Notes under the pieces: generated by a model | Databases searched by the model: none | The model's input: the letters and a program-made list of their open reading frames with translations, nothing else | What the model was told of the DNA's origin: nothing | Assembly: GCA_048013815.1 (NCBI GenBank) | Contig: CM106586.1 | Coordinates: 13,020,001 to 13,084,000 of the forward strand | Source: Setoptus koraiensis | Lineage: Eukaryota; Arthropoda | Direction of reading: 5' to 3' | DNA: 64,000 nt | Made by a program: the position numbers and the translations under genes | In this document: one piece after another, positions 37,493 through 47,345 of the stretch | Numbering within the stretch: the first letter of the stretch is position 1 | Layout: each line of letters starts with the position of its first letter

Positions 37493-37795
37493 GAAGCATC
37501 ACAATTCATATCGAGACAAGCCAAGAATTGGTCAGGCATCAACACAATCTCAAGTCGGATGATAACTAACAAAACAATGGCCCCCAAACGAGCTGGCAAA
37601 CATTACAGACTTTGGGCCATACCTGGCGATAGAGTCTCAGAAAAAAAATTGGCTGAGCAATACACAATGAAGTTACACCGAGGCATCAATGCCGGCTTCG
37701 ACGAAGACCGTACAATTTGCTCTTTATTAGAGGGAACTATGATTATCACGGAACAAAGATATTATTCCGACCGAAGCGATCCTATGATTGATTAA
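37493..37795 (+). CDS. mitochondrial ribosomal protein L27-like (partial or broken)
   Basis: An exon begins after a clean acceptor (TTGTCTCCAG/GAAGCATC) and stays open through Met codons at 37559 and 37577. The core GKHYRLWAIPGDRV … LAEQYTMKLHRGINAGFDED … LLEGTMIITEQ fits the bL27 pattern of G-H-Y, G-D, Q, H-G-N-G and a late EG. A TAA ends the frame at 37795. The same frame then continues to 37933 and reads LETYIHVLSHMMIPEFKLV, which resembles the animal MRPL27 tail (YKTFVHV…FKLV). No donor allows the stop to be spliced out easily. Either the assembly has an error, the gene is recently broken, or it is read through. The first exon was not identified. Identification is moderate because the family is short and diverged here. 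Confidence 0.5.
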   Translation, partial: EASQFISRQAKNWSGINTISSRMITNKTMAPKRAGKHYRLWAIPGDRVSEKKLAEQYTMKLHRGINAGFDEDRTICSLLEGTMIITEQRYYSDRSDPMID

Positions 37796-38261
37796 ATCTA
37801 TAGCTCAGAGGACCACAATATGACGCCTTCATTAGAAACATATATTCATGTCCTATCCCACATGATGATTCCAGAATTTAAGCTTGTAGACGCGATCCGG
37901 ACCAGACGCAAAGTCCCGGTTCATCAATATTAGTAAGGACACGTATCCATTGCTATATAAAGTTGATTGTTGTAAATATGAGTAATATTAGCAGAAGTGC
38001 ATAGTTTCTCTCAGAGGACTATTTGGTTTGATCATATCATTGGGATTATCATGAGGATCGACTTGAAGACTAGCACCACTGCACGGGCTGTCGGTTTACA
38101 ACTTGACTTTGTTCGCAGATATTAATGACAATCGGGCCCCGCAAGCATCTAGGTGATCATATCTGACCGGCATAGAAATTGACTGAGAACATACGGCATA
38201 AGTTTGGCATATAGAGCATTTGATTGTTTGGGGCTCCTCCATAGTGTAACAGAAATCATAT

Positions 38262-39090
38262 CTAATCACATGATAATGAGATGGACGTGAAGTACCGCTC
38301 TGGCAATAGGTAGAAATCTTCCTCCTTTGGGCTAATGATTATGTCATCGACTACTATACTAAGGCTCGGATTCTCTAAACTTACCTGAGATTGATGTTGC
38401 GAATAAAATAACCGGAAGAGGCGCATCCTGTGTCGTTCTTCAACTATGACGAAAAGCACGAATTTTGATCGAGGTATAGGTATCAATTAGAAACGCGTCT
38501 AATTTACTGAACTCGAGCTTTTTCACTTGGTCAAATTGGTCTTCACAGACTGTCTTCACCGAAAAAGATCTTGGTTGAAAGATAATTGTTTCCGTCCTTG
38601 TGGACATGCAGTAATTCTTTCATCATTTCATCGACCCTACGAACTATCTCATCATTGCTACTGTCTCGAATCTTGATCGATGTGACATACTAGAGAAGAT
38701 AGCCACCGCATTTTTGCAACATATGCTGCTGTAGGCGAATTTGATGATCAGAGTCGAGATGAGTCACGTCACAACCTGCCAACATCACAACAGGAACTTT
38801 ATTATCAGAACCCTCGTCCGCTTTTAGATGACGTTGGCTCGGATTGGTCATGTCAGGGGTCTAGAGTCCTCTGGATGAGTACTAGCTGCATGAAAGTGGC
38901 ACTAATTCCAAACAATCGATCGCTCACATACATGTAATGTACCGAGATGTAAGTTATGACGCTGAAAGTTTTCAATCGTCGATATATCCAGCATGGGATG
39001 AGTCAGCAAGTTGCATCTTGTTGCTATGCAATATGCCAGTACAAATCGTTCTTTTCCGATGCTACAAAGAGAATAAGTTGACAACCATCC
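38262..39090 (-). pseudogene. small-GTPase-like relic or badly fragmented gene
   Basis: Several minus-strand pieces line up in the order of a Ras/Rho-type GTPase. CSIGKERFVLAY (near 39050) resembles the P-loop end. HPMLDISTIENFQ…LHLGTLHV is like switch I and the following strand. VPVVMLAGCDVTHLDSD (near 38770) is like the VPIILVG(N/T)KxDL strand, and YVTSIKIRDSSNDEIVRRV (near 38680) like the SAK strand and last helix. Stops and frame changes separate them, and the nucleotide-contact residues (GKS/T, NKxD, SAK) are mostly changed. A further open piece, FVLFVIVEERHRMRLFRLF, ends at a good donor (CAG/GTAAGT, 38383). The resemblance is by eye only. Confidence 0.3.
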
Positions 39091-39582
39091 TTAGTTTTAC
39101 TTTCTTTTGAACAAATAGAATAGCTTGGATTGTTTTTGCGTCATTTTAAGTTATACTGGATACTTTATTGCTAGTTTGTTTTTTAAACTTGTAACCAATA
39201 GGATCAAAATGTAAGAGTATTAACACACATGTGATATCCAGATTATATATAAAAAGATGGTTAAAAACTCAACTTGTGGATTATCATTTCGCTTTAGCTA
39301 ATTCAATAAACAATCAGACTAAAGCTAAATCAATATGTGACTATCATTATGCATTGAGGTCATGGACAAGTTCAATTGGACATTAAATCTCTAAATAATA
39401 TCATGACCCACGATTCTATCGCTTCTAAAAATATAATTCATACATAATAACTACCAAATAAAAACTCTATTTTAAAACTATTGTTTTTTTTCCTGTTTTT
39501 CCTGTGATGGTTTTTGCTGAATAACATTAATAAAGACATCCGGTTATTTTGATTAATGAGTAGTAAGAAAAAAAGAACGAAT

Positions 39583-41106
39583 TTAAGCAAATGGTCTCAG
39601 GTTTGTATCCTCTTTTGGTGGAGTATGTCCGAGTAGTTCTAATTGTATTTGTTCGCTGGAGCGGCCTTTAGTTTCTGGCAAAACAAATACTACGAACGCA
39701 CAGGATATTACGCAAATGGCACCAAACAGATAATAGGCGTTAGAATCCCCGATGCTGTTCATTAGGCTCTTCACAAAAGCAGTTACAATATAGACGCAAG
39801 TCCAGTTGAAAGCTGTGGCAATAGAGGCTACGAGAGATCTAACTGATGTTGAAGATAGTTCGGGAATCATCATCCACGGTATGGGTCCATAACCAACTGA
39901 GAATGAAATAATAAAAATTATAATGCTAGTGACCGCTACCCAGGCGTATGATTCGCCAAATTTGGCATCGGTGGAACCCATGTACGAGTACCAACCAAAT
40001 GTAACTAATGCTATTGCGTGGCCAACACCCGATGCAATAAGTAACATACGTCTACCAAGACGGTCCACAAGTAAACTGCCACCTATTGTTGCTACAACCT
40101 GAGCGACACATACCAATATTGTGGCCAATGATGGGTCTAATTGTGGTGCGGCCTTCTTGAAAATGTCTGTCTGATAGAATAGGATGGCGTTAATACCTGA
40201 AAATTGTTGAAAGAACATGAGGGCTAAGGCTAACGTTAAAGGCTTAGTGAACTCTCTTTTCTTGATGGTTTGCCACGAGTATTGACTGGCCGTTTCTTCT
40301 CTAGCTTTATTAGCCGCTTGGGTCATCATGTTGAATTCTTCATTTATTTGTCCTTCTCTCAATGTTCTCAATTGTTGTTCGGCCTCAGTTTGACGATCTT
40401 TGGTAAGTAGCCATTGGGGCGTCTCGGGCATACCCAGCATCAGTATAGACATACCGGCCCCAGCTACAATAGATACCAAGGCTAATAGTTGCCACGACAT
40501 AAACACACCAAATACGGCGGCCAACAAAATACCCAGGGTTACCATGACTTGAAAGCAAGTTCCCAACATTCCTCTGATATTTGGGGGTGATATCTCAACG
40601 ACATAAGTGGGCGCAGTGCAACTAATAAGACCGCAACACAATCCGGTGAGCAGTCTGCCCACCACTATTACCTGGTAGCTTTCGGCAACGCCTATGAGTA
40701 TCCAGCCCAGTGTAAATGGAATTCCGAAGGAAATTAAACTCAATCGTCGGCCCAGGATTTTGTTTGCCGGTTCGGCTAATAACCCGCCAACAAGTGCACC
40801 AACGGCGAGCATACTTCCGATAAGACTCTTCTCTCCTTCTTTGGTGATTTCATCTTCACTAAATATTGATGAATTTTTGCCTTGATGGTTGGTACAGTCG
40901 TAGTTTGGACACAAATCCGTTTCCATTTTGACGTAAGCAGGCGCCGAATAGCCGAGCGCCAGGCCCATAGCGAGCGCACCCAATAGGGCCGCAAACGAGG
41001 CCATATACACTTTTGAGGATGGTGTCACAGAGTCCATGTTGACTGTTTTAGTCCCGTTTGAATTAGTCGGTTTATGTTTGTTGATAATATTTGTAACGCT
41101 ATGCAT
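39583..41106 (-). CDS. SLC2-type sugar transporter (Tret1/GLUT6-8-like)
   Basis: 507 codons in one exon from MHSVTNIINKHKP; an upstream TTG is in frame but ATG 41106 is the first proper start, and Met29 (MDSVTPSSK) is an alternative. Twelve membrane segments of the major facilitator fold carry sugar-porter signatures: GRRLSLISFG after TM2, GRLLTGLCCGL in TM4, PETPQWLLTKDR after TM6, QQFSGINAILFYQT in TM7, DRLGRRMLL after TM8 and PETKGRS at the C-terminus. It should move hexose or trehalose by facilitated diffusion. Insect Tret1 is the nearest family I can name; substrate cannot be told from sequence. Confidence 0.92.
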   Translation of the reverse strand: MHSVTNIINKHKPTNSNGTKTVNMDSVTPSSKVYMASFAALLGALAMGLALGYSAPAYVKMETDLCPNYDCTNHQGKNSSIFSEDEITKEGEKSLIGSMLAVGALVGGLLAEPANKILGRRLSLISFGIPFTLGWILIGVAESYQVIVVGRLLTGLCCGLISCTAPTYVVEISPPNIRGMLGTCFQVMVTLGILLAAVFGVFMSWQLLALVSIVAGAGMSILMLGMPETPQWLLTKDRQTEAEQQLRTLREGQINEEFNMMTQAANKAREETASQYSWQTIKKREFTKPLTLALALMFFQQFSGINAILFYQTDIFKKAAPQLDPSLATILVCVAQVVATIGGSLLVDRLGRRMLLIASGVGHAIALVTFGWYSYMGSTDAKFGESYAWVAVTSIIIFIISFSVGYGPIPWMMIPELSSTSVRSLVASIATAFNWTCVYIVTAFVKSLMNSIGDSNAYYLFGAICVISCAFVVFVLPETKGRSSEQIQLELLGHTPPKEDTNLRPFA

Positions 41107-41201
41107 CCGTAGGAAAGTCAAAGTTAATCTAAATGGTCCATTTCATCAAGTTAACGATGATTGTGATTTCACGCAGCTCGAGTGCGATGAGCGTTTTTTT
41201 C

Positions 41202-41448
41202 GAGGGTGTCTCAATCAAGCGACGAAGTTTATACAGATTATGCCGCGCTGCCTTCCACAATGCATTCGCTTGAATGCACTGTCAATGCTACACAAGCACA
41301 GAGTGTGCACAAGCACGCAGTGCTCCCGTAACCGAACGCGACTTTTTGTGCAGTACAACTCAGTGCACGATGCTCGCACATTGCACGTTCTGTGATTGTG
41401 TGCTGCACAGGCGCTTTTATACCTTGGTCGCTTGATTGAGACACCCTC
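41202..41448. mobile_element. small inverted-repeat (MITE-like) element over the transporter promoter
   Basis: A perfect 22 bp inverted repeat (GAGGGTGTCTCAATC…GCGAC) lies at 41202-41223 and 41427-41448. Similarity weakly extends inward to a TATA-like block on each side. The total is 247 bp with no coding capacity. Target-site duplications are not clear. It sits just upstream of the sugar transporter start. Confidence 0.5.
41414..41423 (-). promoter_or_regulatory. TATA box, probable sugar transporter promoter
   Basis: The minus strand reads GGTATAAAAGCG, a consensus TATA box, with an initiator-like AATCACAG about 30 bp downstream. It lies inside the right arm of the inverted-repeat element and ~310 bp before the transporter start codon. 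Confidence 0.45.
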
Positions 41449-42645
41449 CAAGTGCGCTCACTCTTTTTACAGTATAATGCATGCACTTATAAACGATAAT
41501 CAAGCGATATCTTATCTTGATAATTTCTTCTTTCTATCAGCAGTAAATAAACTCACACTTGAGCTGACAACACAAGCGAAGTGGAAGCGATGTTAATCTT
41601 GCAGCTCGGGCTACAAAGCTGTTCCAGTGGCACTAACAACATAACACATGTGATACAAACATTTGTAATGATACACCAATAATATAATAAGAAAAATAAT
41701 ATATTAAAATGCATATAATGCAAGATAGTAGCAGCCGAACAAAACAAACTCTGCTGCTACCAAGCCAATACTCCCACTATTATTTGCGTGTGACTGCGCG
41801 AAACAACATCTCGTACAACAACACTGCACTAGGTTTGCATTGGTAAATAACCATTTCGCCTCTCTATGATGCAGACGATATCGCCTATGGCAAGCTGCGT
41901 GTGAGCTCATAGATGCCTACGTCAAGCCTCCGATCTGCGCAGCTTCGTGCGAGGACCCCCAGCTTGGAATGTCCCCTTTGCTGTGACTTGGGCTGGTGGG
42001 GCTGCTGCTGCTCGTTGTTGCAGTTGCAGTATCACCCGACAGCTGACTGTCTGACTGACTGACTGACTGAGTTTTGTTTGTTGATATGGAAGAACACACA
42101 CACGTCTCGAGTTATGTTGCTCCACTTTCGCAACATCACTTCAACATTCTTGATTAAGTTGTTTGTGAAAAAGTTGCCTGTCCTTCGTTTTTCGTCTTTT
42201 GTTTGCAATCCATTGATTACAATGGCTGCTTATCTTATTACAGCATCTACTATGGATAAAATGTTAATGACGCAATTGCGCCATGGCGCCATGTTGTGGC
42301 GCGCCTCCCATTTGACACCTACCATCGGTATCGCTGGAGTATAGTTTCGCTGGAGTGTAGTTTTTGTGGAGTGTAGTTTCTGTAGAGTGTAGTTTCTGTG
42401 GAGTGTAGTTTCTGTGGAGTGTAGTTTCTGTGGAGTGTAGTTGCACTTTGGTGTGGGTGTGCTGCACAACGAAGGGCACAAAATCGTCAAGTCGATTCGA
42501 GCACAAGTGATATTGGACCGATTCAAATGATATCAAATGAGTGCTATTCAAATCGAGCGGACTTGTGCTCGGCTCGTGTATTGGAAGCGCAAACTCTCTC
42601 CAACTCCTGCCCAACTGTTACATAGCAACGGGACAAAATTGAACG
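41449..42645. other. intergenic region, no gene recognised
   Basis: Contains a (CTGA)n tract near 42045-42068 and the 16 bp minisatellite annotated separately. Short frames overlap on both strands and show no domain. Confidence 0.5.
42331..42442. repeat. 16 bp minisatellite, about 7 copies
   Basis: Tandem copies of TGTGGAGTGTAGTTTC with a few substitutions. The period is not a multiple of three, so the threonine/histidine-rich frames read from it are artefacts. Confidence 0.85.
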
Positions 42646-43050
42646 CTATGACGGACGATCGTCTGACTTTTTTTTATTTTCACTTTCCAGTATACAAGCT
42701 TTAAAAGGTTCGCGCATTTCTTGTGGCAGTTGCATTATGCGAAACTGAATTATCTCAGACAATAAAACATCTATCAGTTCCTTGCTGATATCGGCCTGCT
42801 TTTCATCACTGATATTGAAAAATTCGTGTCGCCTCTCTATGTCCTCTTTATTGTTAAATTGACAATATTCCAGTAGTTTATGAAAATCTTCGGGCCTATT
42901 TCTGTTGAAGTCCAGACGCTCTCTGTGACATTTGGCGGATAGTTCTCGATTCTTTTTGTTCCTCAAATGAACCACGGTAATTAGGTGCTGGCGTAGCTGA
43001 CTGAAACTATTCAGTTCCAGGCCGCCACAATATTCACATTTATAAACCAT
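42646..43050 (-). CDS. U1-type C2H2 zinc finger protein
   Basis: 134 codons from MVYKCEYCGG (an in-frame ATG at 43128 would add 26 residues). One finger, CEYC-x13-H-x5-H, begins at residue 5 (CEYCGG…LRQHLITVVH). The H-x5-H spacing is that of matrin/U1-type fingers, which bind RNA. The rest is charged and mostly helical (NKEDIERRHEFFN, LLSEIIQFRIMQLPQEM). I do not recognise a named orthologue; ZMAT-like proteins of the minor spliceosome have a similar N-terminal finger but a different tail. It is divergent from FLCN, 580 bp away. Confidence 0.65.
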   Translation of the reverse strand: MVYKCEYCGGLELNSFSQLRQHLITVVHLRNKKNRELSAKCHRERLDFNRNRPEDFHKLLEYCQFNNKEDIERRHEFFNISDEKQADISKELIDVLLSEIIQFRIMQLPQEMREPFKACILESENKKKSDDRPS

Positions 43051-43628
43051 TATAAACGAGCTAATAAGTTGTTGTCGATCACTGCATATAAACTTTAAGT
43101 TCGCGGACGAGTGTCGATAAATCCGCATAAAATATTATACGGTATTTCGAAATGTTTTCAATAGAGTAGAATATTTCGATAGAGGGCGGCTCATTTGAAT
43201 TTCGCAAATGGTGCGGTCAAGAAGTCTTCTCCCCAGGCGGCAGGGCAACGTAGGATGGGAGGCTGCAGTTTCTGTGCGGGATGCTTCCAGTCTCTCGGCC
43301 TCACCACAGTATCTGTTATGGGAGGTTGTTTGTGCCACTCCCAATTTATGGAAGCGCAACACATGTCCCATGAAATTCCACTACATCTATGGGGGTACGT
43401 CAGGCTCTCTCTGAATCACTCACAAGTGCCACCCGGTAGAGTAATCAATCATGACGGAAATTAATGAGATCATGATCATCTTTGCCATTTACTTACAATG
43501 AATTTACTTTTCATCAATCTATACTCGATTTTCCATTTCAGGAAGAAGATGGCCTCTGTACATATTTTATCACCTTCACTGACCATACGTGCAATTTAAA
43601 TACGTCTTATATTTAGCTACTGCAGGAC

Positions 43629-45689
43629 ATGTACCTCACACCCATACTGTCTCTTTGCCATTTTTGTGAGATTCACGGACCCAGTACTGTCTTCTCAACT
43701 CAAAGCCTCAATGATAACATTTCGGCGCAACATGATATCGCCCTTCAATTCCAGGGCCAAGATGATCTCAAGATATGCGAAGGATGCAGCCTGACACCAA
43801 AGTCACTTTTGAAGAAGAACGCCGTACTCTATAAGGGTTATGTTACCAATGATGACACACTAAATCGTAAATATATTACCACCAATGAACCAATCTGTTA
43901 CAGGACCCTTATCAGGCAATCGTGTGTCAGAAGTCTCAGTTGTGAAACATACCCCCAAGAAAAAGAGGGTGCAATCTATTTTGGTGATGATGTTAGATGG
44001 CACAATCTTAGTTGGTTATTTGTTTTAAAAGATAGTAAAGCAAGAGGATTCAATCGAACATACAGTATAGTTATCAGTCATCCAACTAAATCGTACCTAT
44101 TGTCTTGTTGGAAGTTTTACAGCGAACATGTTGACTCGATTATTGCTAAACTGAAACAAAAATCAGCACAAATATTCAAGGACGAGATTGCTATGCTCGA
44201 TTGTAAACAACAACGATGGTCGATAAGATTGGATCGAGTATCCCAGTTTGGTTATCCCAGTAATATGAATAGTAACCTTATGAATAGAGTTGCTCGTTAT
44301 AATAACCCAGCTAGGTCTCCCTCTGCGGTCTATGCTGGATTGAATAGTAATCAACCATCTAGCTTATCAAACATGGAAGACTCCTCAGATGATAGATCTT
44401 TATCAGACATCGATTCAACCCATGGTACGACCGGCAATAGTAGAGAACCTAATTTTTTAAAATCGGCCACAACAGCTAGCAGCAGTGGAATCAGTAGCGG
44501 AAGTAAAACAACATCGAACAGATCAGCATTTAGTCAGGCATCCACTAGCAGCACTATTAAACTACCTGGAGGACGTGCTTCAACTAATACTCAAAGAGTT
44601 AATAGTGAAGCTCGTTCATTAGTCGATCTGACCCAGGATGAGCTGATATTTGCAAATCTTCATCTGCTCTTTTGTCGTATACTTAAATTGTCTGCTGAGA
44701 GACAGTTGACACAACTGAGCCCACAATACCATGTTGATCGACTATCTTCCTTGATCAATAGACGGTCCGAGAAAGGAGCGGAAGGTCCAATCGATACCAA
44801 CAATAGTGTTAAACAGCCACATAATGTCCGTCAGCAGAACTTTGAAGTCTCTCATGAGGTAGAATCCAATTTTCCAAGCTTAGCCTCTTCCTCTAGTCAA
44901 ATAATACAATTAGATAAGAGCAGCCTGAATGGTTATCCAGCATGGGGTGATGCAAAATATTTCACTTCGTTGAGGCGTATGTATACCCTTCTAGGGCGAG
45001 ATAAATTCAAAATCATCAGTTACCACACAATAGTAGGGAGTAATATTGTTATCATATGTAAATATAGGAATTTATTATTGGAGTTTATGAGATGCTTGGC
45101 AAAATTACTTCCAACAGAGCGTATGCAAAATTTGACCGAGCCTGGTACACCTTATGATAGTTGGAAATTAAATATACTGGGTGTGGTGGGAAACAAGCTT
45201 CCTAGTAATATTCATGAATTCAACTATCAACTTTTGATCGACATAAGTGATAGAAATACAATTTCCTTTGTCCAAGGGACCAATGCTAATAATAGCGTCC
45301 TAACACCTATTCGGCAATACCCCCAATCAACTGCAACTCGTACATCACTTAAAACAGATAAAAAGCTTGAGTCAGACTCAAGTTATCGAATAACTCTACA
45401 TAGCAAAGAAAAGATGCCAGTGAATTTGCCTCAATTTTTAACTAATCTCATAGAGAAAATAATGAATGTCCTCTATTCCGACGACTGTCTAGAAGAATAT
45501 TTGTTAGCAACAAAAGAGGAATGGTTGACTAACGCTAAAATGGTTTGGGCTATAGCGAGAAAAAATTTGCCTTCCGACATGAATCAGATCTATAATTTGT
45601 TCAGAATTGAGGATTGTGACCGAAAGCTCATTCATTATTGGTCCGATGCCGACACCATGTTCAAAGCAAAGGCAATGAGTCTAGGCTAA
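43629..45689 (+). CDS. FLCN: folliculin
   Basis: One 686-codon exon. The N-terminal longin part has ILSLCHFCEIHGPSTVFST (human VALCHFCELHGPRTLFCT), the CEGC motif, RQSCVRSLSCE…EGAIYFGDD and LKDSKARGFNRTYSI. A Ser/Asn-rich insertion (residues ~240-330) stands where vertebrates have a short linker. The C-terminal DENN half follows, ending KEEWLTNAKMVWAIARKNLP and a LIHYWSDAD…FKAKAMS tail like human LLKFWMTGLSKTYKSHL. Folliculin with FNIP acts at lysosomes as the GAP for RagC/D in amino-acid signalling to mTORC1 and TFE factors. A CTACTGCAG just before the ATG may be the acceptor of a 5' UTR intron. Confidence 0.93.
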   Translation: MYLTPILSLCHFCEIHGPSTVFSTQSLNDNISAQHDIALQFQGQDDLKICEGCSLTPKSLLKKNAVLYKGYVTNDDTLNRKYITTNEPICYRTLIRQSCVRSLSCETYPQEKEGAIYFGDDVRWHNLSWLFVLKDSKARGFNRTYSIVISHPTKSYLLSCWKFYSEHVDSIIAKLKQKSAQIFKDEIAMLDCKQQRWSIRLDRVSQFGYPSNMNSNLMNRVARYNNPARSPSAVYAGLNSNQPSSLSNMEDSSDDRSLSDIDSTHGTTGNSREPNFLKSATTASSSGISSGSKTTSNRSAFSQASTSSTIKLPGGRASTNTQRVNSEARSLVDLTQDELIFANLHLLFCRILKLSAERQLTQLSPQYHVDRLSSLINRRSEKGAEGPIDTNNSVKQPHNVRQQNFEVSHEVESNFPSLASSSSQIIQLDKSSLNGYPAWGDAKYFTSLRRMYTLLGRDKFKIISYHTIVGSNIVIICKYRNLLLEFMRCLAKLLPTERMQNLTEPGTPYDSWKLNILGVVGNKLPSNIHEFNYQLLIDISDRNTISFVQGTNANNSVLTPIRQYPQSTATRTSLKTDKKLESDSSYRITLHSKEKMPVNLPQFLTNLIEKIMNVLYSDDCLEEYLLATKEEWLTNAKMVWAIARKNLPSDMNQIYNLFRIEDCDRKLIHYWSDADTMFKAKAMSLG

Positions 45690-46394
45690 AAATAGTCCAC
45701 CACATTGTGAAATATAGTAATATTCTTGTGTCATACACTCAAGTAGATAATCCAATAAAATAATAACACATAATCAACGATATGGCGATCTTGAAAACTT
45801 CTGGAATTTTCCTGGCAATTCGAACTAGCGCAAGCTATTCATTTCTAAGAGTGTGTTTTTTGAATCTCTCCTTTCTTCAAAATTGTTGAGAGTCCATCTC
45901 TTACCTAAAGCACCCCTTGTTTGCAGGGGGATCAACTCATCCTGATGCATCTTCAGTTGTATATCCCGCGACGGTTACTCAGTCCGCTATCTGTCAAAAG
46001 ATAAATCGGCTATTGCTCCTAAGATAATACTAATAGAACATATGCAAAGAACTTGCTTGGGGGACTCACACACAAGTCGGATTAACACAAGTCAAAGTTT
46101 CGATAAGACATGATTTGCTCAAATTACCCACATATTCAGTAGGAATATCTGTAACGGTTAGAATATGAGATGATGATTTGTATCTAGTTTTTTTGTAAAA
46201 CTTCGTCAGTTGGTTACCAACAAATTCACTCTACGTAGCGATAGAGACGAGAGTCAATTCTCACTTTCAAGCCTAAATTGTTAGTATCGATTCTCCAGGG
46301 ATGAGAATTTATACTTTACATGAAGATTTCTTGGTCGGTGCTCATTGAAGCAGCTTCACTGAGAAGAAAAATATGATTTACGGTTGACAAAAAC
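45690..46394. other. spacer with array-type repeat
   Basis: This is the 3' flank of FLCN and of the first array gene. Segment 46200-46345 (…GTCAATTCTCACTTTC…, TTCTTGGTCGGTGCTCATTGAAG) is a diverged copy of blocks found 3' of other array members (52200-52310, 56450-56580). Confidence 0.45.
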
Positions 46395-47345
46395 TTATTT
46401 TTTGCAAAGTCGCCATACGATAATGACGAATCCCAATAATAGATAGAATCTCCGCGCGCCAATCGATGACGGACGACGGTCAACATGATGATGGGTCGCG
46501 TTTTGTTGATTATAATAAGTCGAAGACGACTGATTATGATTGTTCACATGAACATGTTCTGTCCTTCGAGTCGAATACGACTGATTGTAATTGTTCGCAT
46601 GAGGATATTCTATTCTTCGAATCGAAGGTCTCGGAGGGAACCCTGCTCTAGAACGCTGCCTGTTTGTATCATCTCCGCCCACGCCATATATAGGGATCAT
46701 TGTGTCTGTACTTATTATGGTGTTACATAGGGGACAATGATTACTACCAAGTGAATATGTTCTCAACCATTGATATATACATGGCCAACAAAATAGATGA
46801 CCACAAATGCTAACAACGGCATCCTTGGCAGTGTCGAGGCAGATAATACATTGGAACACTCGAATGTCAGCATTGGTCGAGCTTGTAGTTTGTTGGAGTT
46901 GTCGTTGTTGCTGTTGTAATTGCTGGACATTCTGGCGTAGCTGTTGAGCAAGTTGTTGATCTCGCTGTTGCTGTTGTTTCAAATCTTTAAATTTATCTCG
47001 CTCTTGCCGAAGCTCTTGTTGCAGTTGCTGGATCAGCTTTTGCTTTTGGTCTATCTGTAGATGCGACAGATTAAATTGATCTTGCCATGCTACAACCTGC
47101 TGTTGTAGTTGCTGGATCAGCAGTTGCTTTTTTGAAATTTGTCGTTGCAGCTTTACTTCCAACTGTTGTTTTGCTTCTTGGTATAGCTGTATCTGTTTTT
47201 GTTGCTTTGCGTGTCTGCCTCGCCATTCCAATACCTGTTGACGTAGGCCTTGTGTCTTCTGTATTTGCACCTGAGGCTTTTCTTGCTGTTCCAATGTATG
47301 GTTATTAGTACCTGTGCGGTTGTAGAAATTACGGGGTTTGTACAT
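46395..47345 (-). CDS. RNF5/RNF185-related RING protein with N-terminal coiled coil (array gene 1)
   Basis: 316 codons. Residues ~20-150 are a Gln-rich coiled coil ([47 protein letters not shown]). A C3HC4 RING follows at ~167-208: [28 protein letters not shown]. After it come [15 protein letters not shown], like the RNF185 post-RING IPLYGRG, then a His/Asn/Tyr-rich stretch and a C-terminal hydrophobic anchor (FYLLLGFVIIVW). RNF5/RNF185 are ER-membrane E3s for ER-associated degradation. The coiled coil is absent from that family and would allow oligomerisation. All ligands are present, so activity is likely. Confidence 0.85.
   Translation of the reverse strand: MYKPRNFYNRTGTNNHTLEQQEKPQVQIQKTQGLRQQVLEWRGRHAKQQKQIQLYQEAKQQLEVKLQRQISKKQLLIQQLQQQVVAWQDQFNLSHLQIDQKQKLIQQLQQELRQERDKFKDLKQQQQRDQQLAQQLRQNVQQLQQQQRQLQQTTSSTNADIRVFQCIICLDTAKDAVVSICGHLFCWPCIYQWLRTYSLGSNHCPLCNTIISTDTMIPIYGVGGDDTNRQRSRAGFPPRPSIRRIEYPHANNYNQSYSTRRTEHVHVNNHNQSSSTYYNQQNATHHHVDRRPSSIGARRFYLLLGFVIIVWRLCKK

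Noticed and set aside
42230-42614. Thr/His/Leu-rich repeat protein frames
   Set aside because: Produced by the 16 bp minisatellite, whose period is not a multiple of three.
43135-43450. GC-richer stretch with frames on both strands before folliculin
   Set aside because: I first suspected a transposon-derived fragment, but no recognisable polymerase, transposase or terminal repeat is present.
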